From contig OX457041.1 in NCBI GenBank assembly GCA_949752735.1, positions 24,223,027-24,287,026 of the forward strand: 64,000 nucleotides of DNA. The letters are read 5' to 3'. This DNA is from Lumbricus terrestris (taxonomy: Eukaryota > Annelida > Clitellata > Crassiclitellata > Lumbricidae). Below the pieces are notes generated by a model. It had not been told where the DNA came from. It made no database searches and was given only the letters and a program-made list of their open reading frames with translations. The position numbers and the translations under genes were made by a program. The stretch's first letter is position 1. Every line of letters begins with the position of its first letter. Positions 55,495 through 64,000 of this stretch are shown here, piece by piece.

Positions 55495-55749
55495 AGATTT
55501 CGGCGTCACTACTCTGTCATTGGACGCTGTCGACCTTCCGGAGTTTGGACACATGACGCCTGTCACAGTCTCAATTCGACAAAGCCTACCAGTCTCGACG
55601 GTGTGCTCTTAGACGAGAAGCCTTCCTTCAACCTGCTGGACTCCGGAAGTCCTGTGAGTGACAGATCTTTGACGGATTCTCCAGACGAGTTTCAGAAAGC
55701 GCAAGAAGACGATGATGAAAGAGGAGATGGCTTGGAAAACCTCAATATG
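55495..55749 (+). CDS. PDE3: PDE3-type phosphodiesterase, exon 3
   Basis: The acceptor AATGTTCAG precedes 55495; the donor after 55749 is GTTAGT. Phase 0 on both sides, 85 codons. It starts R-F-R-R-H-Y-S-V, a basic kinase-type site, followed by a Ser/Pro-rich acidic linker with S-P-V-S-D-R-S-L-T-D-S-P-D and E-D-D-D-E-R. This region between membrane anchor and catalytic domain is variable and regulatory in PDE3 proteins. The first of two overlapping AGs was chosen because only it keeps the frame. Confidence 0.82.
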
Positions 55750-55809
55750 GTTAGTGGTCTTATGCATTTACTAGGAGCAAAACGGGGTTTCCCATACATG
55801 TGGTAATTT

Positions 55810-57065
55810 ACTCTAGGCCTATGGTATTGGTAATGATGTTGGTCAACAGGGTAGAGTTAGAGGTTGCGTACCAAAGTGTTTGGACCTGCTAGCGGGGTGT
55901 GAAGGTGGAAATCAAGAATGGTATAAATTAACAAATTAGCCCACATATTAGGCCCAATTTATGTTATTTAACCCCAAGTAACCATCATTGCCTTGAATTT
56001 TGAGATGCAGTTGATTACATTTCATTGCATTGCATCTTATTGTATCACATTACGTTACATGACATCGAAGTAACTTACATGACATTGCATCTTATATCAC
56101 ACTCTCTGCCTACTTGTGTAGTTTACTGTTTAGTGTCTAAATTGTTTGTAATGATGTAGTTCTCATTGTTTTTGCTTGCTTTTACGTCTATATGAATTGA
56201 TCTTTAGTTTAGCATAGATAAAATGAAGAGTCTATGAATTGATCAACAATAAAATTAAGCTAAGGTTTGAAATAGTATTTTTTTATTTTGTGATGTGTAT
56301 GTAAATCGAGCAGACCAATGATAGTTTGAGGGTTAAGTTTCTGGAAAATGTATCTTTTGGGCTGTGGTTCAAATCCAGGAGAGAAATCTGTGTTGTTTTT
56401 GCATTGTGAACTCTGCTTCAAAATGAGCAGACTGACCAATGACCACTGCTGGAAAAAACAGGTGGCTTAATTAGAGACACTGACCATCCACACTCATTAT
56501 TGAGGTTGAGAAAGATTATGTGCACTGCAGTTACCTTTGGAGTTTGCTTAAGAGACTGATCAATTCTGAATTCTACTACAAGTTTGGCAAAATGATGTTA
56601 TACATACACACTCTGTTGTACGAAAGAACATCTTAATACGAACACATGTTTTACAAGGTTAATCACTTATTGTGCGCTTCAGTACAGGTTATTACAAGGG
56701 TGTCTCTTCTAAGCACACTTGTAAAGCTATGCCAGCATTCAAAGTTGCAAATCTCAGGTGTAGCAGTAGGTTACAATGTTGCAATGGTTATCTGTCTTGT
56801 GGCACACATGGGCTGTTGGCTTTCTGTTTGCCTATAGAAGAACTTTGTGTAATGTTTAAGGGGACTGATTAAGAGATAAGAAGTGCTGGACTTTGGAGTG
56901 CAGTACTTTAATTCAAGTGTTTGTTTATTACCCAAGAACTGCTTCCTAAATTGCCATTCAGCTTACAAGGACATTGATCTTTTACTCTAGGTGTGTGACC
57001 AGACTATGGCGTAAAAGGTGATTTCCCAAACGCATAGGGTCAGATAGTCACCCACTGAAGATAAC
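55810..57065. other. PDE3 intron 3, 5' part
   Basis: AT-rich with CATTGCATTG/TTACATGACAT-like tracts near 56010-56100. No feature supported. Confidence 0.5.
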
Positions 57066-57070
57066 ATCGT

Positions 57071-57291
57071 GGGGCGCGGTGGTGTAGTGGTGGCGTCGTT
57101 GCCTTGAAGCCGGAAGGTTCGAGGTTCGAATCCACCTCACGTCACCGCGTAGGGACCTTGGGCAAGTCCTTTACTCGCAATTGCTCAGCGCTTCGGCATG
57201 AAACTCCGATGCAGTGTCCGCTCTGCAGTCGGGAGCGCCTCTGAGTAGTGAGCTTGAAGGGGCGCTATAACAAGTGCACATACAAACAAAA
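57071..57291 (+). mobile_element. tRNA-derived SINE, full-length-like
   Basis: Starts GGGGCGCGGTGGTGTAGTGG, with B box GGTTCGAATCC near 57123-57133, GGGCAAGTCCTTTACTCG, GGCATGAAACTCCGAT and AAGGGGCGCTATAA, and an ACAAAC tail. Among the copies in this window it looks closest to an intact one. Confidence 0.93.
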
Positions 57292-58325
57292 CATGTTCCA
57301 TCTCCCAGCGGCTCCTGACTACCTCCCACCAAATATACATTGTCTCCCATACATTTCACTCCTACCCACAGGTCTTTCTCTCCCACTGGGTCAGCATACC
57401 TCCCAATCAAGATACTTCTTTCACATGCACTTCACACTGCCAACTATTCTATCCTTCCTTTTTTCCAACTATCTACAACTTAGGATACAATATCTCCATG
57501 TATTTTCTCCTGCCCATCGATTTCGTCCCTGTCTTGCTAAGCTGCTGTAGCTGAAAATATATTCATACATGGACGCACGTAGCTTTTTTTGCAGGAGGAG
57601 GGAAAAACGCAATGGTCCCGATTTCATTTTTTAGCAGGAGCTTGAAGAATGCGAAGCACAAAAATTAAGAACATGGCCATTTTTAGTAGACGTATCTAAC
57701 TGTAAATTTCTCAGCTTCATTTAGTATACCTTTAATATCATCAGTGCTTTGATGCAGATAAATTTATTAAAGACCAAAAAGTAGTAGATAAAAAAATTGG
57801 TGATAATATTTTGGGGGAGGCAAGTGCCTCCTCTTGCTGGTATGTGCAGGCACCCATGTGGTCATAACTTACACATGTTTACAAGTCTTTGTTGATGGAA
57901 CTTAAGTACAAAATGGATAAGTGGATAATTCACCTTAAGTGTGTGGAAGCTGGCTGATCCCATTGTCATTATTATATATTGAGTTTTAATTGAATGCAAC
58001 TTTGAGGATGTTCATATTGGATAAGTGCATAATTCGGTTATGTGCATAGCTGACTACAGGTCAGTTATACATTGCTTTGTGCTTATCAACACTCACTAAT
58101 AATTGCATAGACAGTTAGAACATTCTGGTAGCTATGAAGGGAGGCTAAAAAGGGTGCAAACTGAGAACATTAGAGAGAAGGAGGAACAGACATAGTACTG
58201 TCTGGGTGGACAATTTTACGGCCTTTTAGAGAAAATGATGGAAAATTTAATTAAGAGTTCCAGGTGAATTTGAATTAGTTACAAAACACTCCTCTTCTCA
58301 ACCACTACCCGTATGTTAAGTTAAG
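57292..58325. other. PDE3 intron 3, middle part
   Basis: Nothing recognised. Confidence 0.5.
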
Positions 58326-58339
58326 GTCGCCTAGGTGGT

Positions 58340-58870
58340 TGGTGTCAGCTGAACAGCAAAGGACTCCAGCTGTTCAGTGGTCTGTTTTAATTGCACTCTG
58401 GTCCTTATCAGCAGGTGGCCTAACATTTTTGCCAGTCACATTCCGGAGTATGCAAAACCGTATCATAGACATTCTGGGCCTGCACTGGATGGCCAGAAAG
58501 AATGAAAGCAGGCAACACCATCCATCCAGTTCAAAAGGCAGTGTGGCAGAAAAAAGCAGCATGCTGACATTCATGGAGTTGACCGAAGGGTTACGGAGGA
58601 CATACCCGGAATTTTTAACCTGGACTGCAGCCTAAAGACATTTCCCATGCAGCTTAGAATGGACTGTGCTGTACTGGTGAGCAATTCCAGATGGCATATT
58701 GTTGTACAAAGAGTCAGAGAGGCTCCCTGGTCTACAATCGCCAACGATCGCTTGACAATTTTGTTGGCATGCAATACAAATGGCAGTGAAAAGTTAGATG
58801 CGTTGGTGATTGACGCGATCAATGGTTCTTGATCCTTTAAAAATGTTAGACGCATCCAGTCAACATGAGA
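58340..58870 (+). pseudogene. pogo/Tigger-type DDE transposase remnant
   Basis: Around 58650-58870, in shifting frames, it reads W-S-T-I-A-N-D-R-L-T-I-L-L-A-C-N-T-N-G-S-E-K-L-D-A-L-V-I (58731 on), then F-K-N-V-R. This is the conserved block of pogo/Tigger (CENP-B/jerky-related) transposases. Upstream (58455-58620) a broken frame with W-M-A-R-K-N-E-S may belong to the same gene. Stops and shifts show it is inactive. Confidence 0.75.
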
Positions 58871-58919
58871 CAAACAAGAATGCAGATTTTTCACGGTACA
58901 TGTGAACTCCTCATATCCA

Positions 58920-58995
58920 TTCATTTATTCATTCATTACAAAGATTTGTATGGTGCCCTACATGGTTACTACTCGGGAGTGCTCACAACCCAACC
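58920..58995 (-). mobile_element. SINE 3' fragment (weak)
   Basis: TTACTACTCGGGAGTGCTC resembles the inverted SINE 3' block; the rest is diverged. Confidence 0.35.
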
Positions 58996-60320
58996 TTGAC
59001 TAAAGAGGACAGTTTTAAGATTGGGATAGAATGTGTCAGAGGAACCCTTGGCAGCAGGCGCAGGTATGGAGTTGGCTCATTCCAGGCCATATAGCCAGCA
59101 GCAGGGAAAGCGTGTCACTACGTGGTAGAAGTACGCACATAGGGGACAAGAAGTTCGCCAGGTAGAGCAGCGAAGGGAAGAACGGCGGGTCTGGATATCT
59201 TGCGTGGAATGGCAAAACATTTTTGTGCATGCGTCGAATTGTCGATTAAGTCAGGTTCAAGATTCAAGGCAGTTCCAAGGCTACGCACTTAAGCAGCACC
59301 GACTGTACCTTTAGATAGCCCAGTAATATAGGAGTTATCGTGGACGTTTTTCCAATCACGACCGTTTATGGCCGCCTCGACCCGGGGTAGAGTTGACGTC
59401 AGCCGCACATGTGTTGAACTTCAGATTAGACTCCTCACAATGGATATTGAGGTGCATTGCTTGGATACCTATCATCAATGACGAAAGCAGTCGATGGGAT
59501 GATTGGCGAGGCTGGGAGGAAACTTCTGCTGGTGCTTATCTGCAATGAGAACCATGTGCTCCGTGAAGCTCATTTCCGGGAGAAGTGCAAAAACATTGCA
59601 ATTTTTACCATAGACTGACTGATTTTAAGCTCCTGGCCAAGACAACAGAACCTGTATAACCAAGAGTTCTGTGTAGAAAATTGCAGGCAAATCTTTCTTA
59701 TGATAGAGTAAGTAAGTATTTATGTGGTTTTTGAACCGCCTGCAAACGCACTTCGGGAAGATCAAATAAGAGCAAAGAGTGTACGATCACAAAATTGTCA
59801 TAGTATGCAATTACGAAACAGACGTCTTTGGTGCTCTGTGATAGAGAAACGATAAAGAATGAAGGAAAATGTAGTAAAAATATGTCACTTGAATTTAGCA
59901 TTTGTGTGATTAAACCACGCCCTTACAATGATTGCAACAAAATCACAATTGATCTTATTTGCTATGTAACCTGTATCACAATGGCACATCTAGAATAGTC
60001 AATAAATGAATAAACGAAGACATATTTATATAACATGTGTGTGTGTCTGTGTGTAAGTGTATATGTATGTTAATATATGTGTGTATAAATAAGTTGTTAT
60101 ACTGCATTTCAGGTTGTAATTTGAATGGGAAAGGGTAGCATTCCAATCTTTCAGACTATCTTCTATTGAATATCCATTTTTTCCATGTATCTTGCAGCTT
60201 CTTGCTGCTACACCTACAAGTTTTCTGCACAGTTGAAGCAGTTCATTTTATACTGTGATTTGTTGAATCTGGTCTAATCACATGACAAGGCATAAATATT
60301 GCTGTTCACTTCAATAAAAT
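58996..60320. other. PDE3 intron 3, 3' part
   Basis: No exon recognised; a GT-rich patch lies near 60035-60085. Confidence 0.5.
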
Positions 60321-60324
60321 CATA

Positions 60325-60668
60325 ATAATTAGTCAGAAATGTCAATTGAAATAATTAGTCAGAAATGTTAATTCAAAATAATTAGTCAGAAATGTTAATT
60401 CAAAATAATTAGTCAGAAATGTTAATTCAAAATAAATAATTAATCAGAAATGTTAATTCAAAATAAATAATTAGTCAGAAATGTTAATTCAAAATAATTA
60501 GTCATAAATGTTAATTCAAAATAACTAGTCAGAAATGTTAATCCAAAATAATAGTCAGATATGTTAATTCAAAATAATTAGTCATAAATGTTAATTCAAA
60601 ATAACTAGTCAGAAATGTTAATCCAAAATAATAGTCAGATATGTTAATTCAAAATAATTAGTCAGAAA
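60325..60668. repeat. ~27-bp minisatellite, AATTAGTCAGAAATGTTAATTC
   Basis: About twelve units of AATAATTAGTCAGAAATG plus TTAATTCAA. A longer block (near 60486-60570 and 60571-60655) is duplicated almost exactly. The array ends about 33 bases before PDE3 exon 4. Confidence 0.95.
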
Positions 60669-60701
60669 TGTTAACTTGAAACTGATTTTTCACCATGTTA
60701 G

Positions 60702-60986
60702 GACAGATTTCATCCGAATGAAACTGTGCCGTCGCGAAAGACAAGCATGTCCTCGCATCGCAGTTCCACCCGATCCCTGCGCATATCTTTTGCTGACGAC
60801 CCAACAATTGTCGACTACAGAACCTCCCCTGAGGACGACGGCGAGGCCTTGGTCTCGGAGAACGAGGATGTTCCAGAAACGTTATCTGATGAGCTGCAAA
60901 GACTTCTCGAAGTGGATTTGCTGACTCGATGGGATTACCCAATTTTTCAGCTCGCTCTTGAAGCCCCTGACACAATGCTGAGTAAG
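60702..60986 (+). CDS. PDE3: PDE3-type phosphodiesterase, exon 4 (start of catalytic region)
   Basis: The acceptor CACCATGTTAG ends at 60701 and the donor GTGAGT starts at 60987. Phase 0 both sides, 95 codons. The nearby AG at 60705-60706 would put a stop in frame, so the upstream AG is used. It begins D-R-F-H-P-N-E, has a Ser/Arg cluster (S-R-K-T-S-M-S-S-H-R-S-S) and an acidic stretch. It ends with E-L-Q-R-L-L-E-V-D-L-L-T-R-W-D-Y-P-I-F-Q-L, the conserved lead-in to the PDE3 catalytic domain (W-D-(Y/F)-P-I-F). The His/Asp metal-binding core must lie in later exons beyond the window. Confidence 0.85.
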
Positions 60987-61350
60987 GTGAGTAGATTTTG
61001 GTTAGGATTAGATGTTGCATGCATGATGACCTGGTTGTCCTTATCGCTTGAATTTCCACAGTGCTGCATAAATAAATACTTTGCTATAGATCGGTCAATC
61101 TTTCTGGAATAAGTTACCTGGCAGTCTTCATACTTGACTTCTTGGTCTTTCTTTGCCCCTTTTCCACAAGCGTTTGAAAACATTCTCTTTTGAATGTGGT
61201 TAGGTGAGCTGTCAGGTAGCGAGTGACTCTGAGGAGTTTCTATTGACGTGGCAATATATAAATTCTTGATTACGATGGTCAGAGTTGATGTTAAGTTTAG
61301 AGTTATTGTTAGTTCCACTTGATCCAGATAAGCTCTGACTTGCAATCCCT

Positions 61351-62545
<1,195 letters not shown>

Positions 62546-62553
62546 GTTGGTAG

Positions 62554-62920
62554 CAGGGGCGGATCCAGGGGGCCAATCCGTCCATGCCCCCCACCCCCAT
62601 TCAGAATGTGCTCAGGACGTGGCCCCACCATTAGGTTTCAACAAGCTTTCAACTAATGCAGTGGGAAAAGGTGAGAGAGAAAAAGTACAGCACCAGGTGT
62701 CCAAATATCTTAGCATTGGCTGGAAAATGGCATATCTGCAAGATATTTTGGACTAGATGACTAAAAAAATAAAGGCCATCAGCTGTTTTGGCATGGAAAA
62801 TAAGTATATTTTCAAGAAATTTCGACGAAATGACAAAAAGAGTCATCAGCTTTTTTGGCCAAGATCAATGAAAATTTTTCAGCACGAGGTCTAAAATTTT
62901 GCCCCCCCCCGAAAATTTCT
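62554..62920. mobile_element. hAT-like MITE with unequal ends, exact 8-bp TSD
   Basis: The left end is CAGGGGCGGATCCAGGGGG. GTTGGTAG occurs at 62546-62553 and 62921-62928, an exact 8-bp duplication. The right end is GGGGGGGCC-type C-run plus GAAAATTTCT; inverted it reads AGAAATTTTCGGGGGG, which matches an internal part of the 37628 element rather than its terminus. The interior carries the GATGACTAAAA and AGTCATCAGCTTTTTTGGC module. Confidence 0.8.
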
Positions 62921-62934
62921 GTTGGTAGACTAAA

Positions 62935-63470
62935 ACATAATATTATAGCTTTGTTCACCGTTAATTAAAGACAATGTTCTGGCTGTTGGAACCATTGAAA
63001 CAGCTGCTTAGAAATCCACTGAAGTTTGAGGAGAATTCCAACTACAAGCGTTAAATGCCTTTTACGATTATACTTAGGTAAAGCAGTTTGGCGACATTTT
63101 GTCACGACTCTGGTAACCAGTTTTAATGACATCTTGTGTCTCCCTGGATGCTTTAAATCGGAATTGCTACAACCACGGACTTCTACAGCAGATAAAGAGA
63201 AGATTCTGTGTGTCTGTCTGTCTGTTTGATGGGGATGCATTTCAACAGTTGTTGAACTTTTCACTCCGAACCTTCACTACTGTGTCCGTCTCGGCATGGG
63301 ACACCCAGTGGAGGGGTTCGCGAATCTCTGCCACCATGGGGGCCAGAGTGGGGGCATAACCCTCATTTTCGCTACTTTTTCAGCCGTTGCCAATGCCGTG
63401 CATATTTTAACACTTATTCACCTGAAACATTACAGCTAAGCAGATTTTCACACGGGTCACTTCGCCTCTA
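62935..63470. other. PDE3 intron 4, nothing recognised
   Basis: No exon with matching phase 0 acceptor and PDE3-like sequence was found here. Confidence 0.5.
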
Positions 63471-63474
63471 CCCA

Positions 63475-63857
63475 GCACACACCCCAGCCCGCAGGGGCCG
63501 CGTGGGCAGGGGTGGGGGTGGGGAGGCATGGGGGAATTTTTTTCCAAAAAACCCAAATTTCACGGGTGGCTTATCAGTGGAGGTCGGTGTGGTGGGGGAT
63601 GGGGTGGGTGAGGGGTGGGGGCTGGAGGGGAAATTTTCCCGAAAACCCAAATTTCACGAGTGGTGTACCGGTGGAGGTCGGAGTGGGGTGGGGGATGGGG
63701 TGGGGGCTGGAGGGGAAATTTTTCGGAAAACCCAAATTTTATGGATGGCGTACCGGTGGAGGTCGGAGTGTGGTAGGGTGTGGTGTGGTGCATGTAGTTG
63801 TGGCCGTGAGCGTGTCGAATCCTAAATTTCCCGGGCAAACCCGGGTACCCCAGCTAG
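63475..63857 (+). mobile_element. Helitron-like element, 3' end, with ~110-bp tandem units
   Basis: Three units of about 110 bases with AAAACCCAAATTTCACG, TACCGGTGGAGGTCGGAGTG and G-rich filler lie before a hairpin CCCGGGCAAACCCGGG, a TACCCCAG spacer and CTAG (63854-63857) followed by T. It is the same family as the left window edge. The 5' end was not determined. Confidence 0.6.
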
Positions 63858-64000
63858 TATATTTATAATGGAGTCCATTCTTTACCTGAATCACAAACTC
63901 CGCCACTGCTTGCACTTTGGCAGTGCCAGTCCCAAGTGTGGATAATGGAGGAGGGCAATGCTAGTGATCTTTGTTATTACACCCTGTTGTTAAACTGAAA

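Overview
The window is metazoan nuclear DNA. It has intron-rich genes with GT-AG junctions, long intergenic and intronic repeats, tRNA-derived SINEs, LINE remnants, Helitron-like ends, many short TIR transposons and large microsatellite arrays. There are no bacterial operons, rRNA genes or CRISPR arrays. A marine invertebrate fits best. An echinoderm-like or other non-vertebrate deuterostome is plausible from the SINE type, the gene types and the very frequent TAGGCCTA word, but this is inference and the species cannot be fixed.

Two protein-coding genes can be supported, both on the + strand. Gene 1 (about 6.7-38.7 kb) encodes a multi-CUB protein. Four complete CUB domains are each split over two exons by a phase 2 intron, and the modules are joined at phase 1 boundaries, some through very short linker exons. 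Phases match at every junction I could test: 7130-7310 with 9397-9605, 15262-15478 with 17855-18189, linker 27549-27605, 29347-29536 with 29990-30180, linker 32542-32580, 35718-35889 with 37350-37564, and a terminal exon 38526-38665. A damaged end of a fifth CUB lies at 6736-6916. The layout and the wording of the last CUB resemble suppressor-of-lurcher-1 (SOL-1) type CUB proteins; this name is an inference. Gene 2 (44.2 kb to beyond the right edge) is the 5' half of a cyclic-nucleotide phosphodiesterase of the PDE3 type. It has a multi-pass membrane region, a serine-rich linker with Arg-Arg-Ser-Ser sites, and the first residues of the catalytic region in exon 4 (60702-60986). The HD catalytic core lies outside the window.

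Everything else is repeat or unassigned DNA. At 0.4-3.5 kb there is a minus-strand LINE remnant broken by an 861-bp TIR element. At 3.9-6.7 kb there are microsatellites and a SINE. At 7.4-10.9 kb five TIR elements sit in the introns of gene 1. At 12.67-14.93 kb there is a foldback element with long TIRs and an apparent 9-bp target duplication, itself invaded by a LINE 3' end. At 16-32 kb there are large simple-sequence arrays, a 2.2-kb TIR element and a duplicated LINE-tail repeat. At 33.8-35.3 kb there is a nested pair of hAT-like elements. At 39.3-42.0 kb a minisatellite is split by a Helitron-like element carrying a reverse transcriptase fragment. The PDE3 introns hold LINE, SINE and pogo/Tigger remnants, a long minisatellite, and a hAT-like MITE close to a splice acceptor. 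Helitron-like 3' ends of one family lie at both window edges.

The most unusual feature is the transposon landscape. At least eleven short elements carry CA-starting TIRs and 8-bp target duplications that can be read directly. Several families with different TIRs share the same internal AT-rich module, built around GATGACT-poly(A)-GTCATC and GGCGGCGAAAAT.
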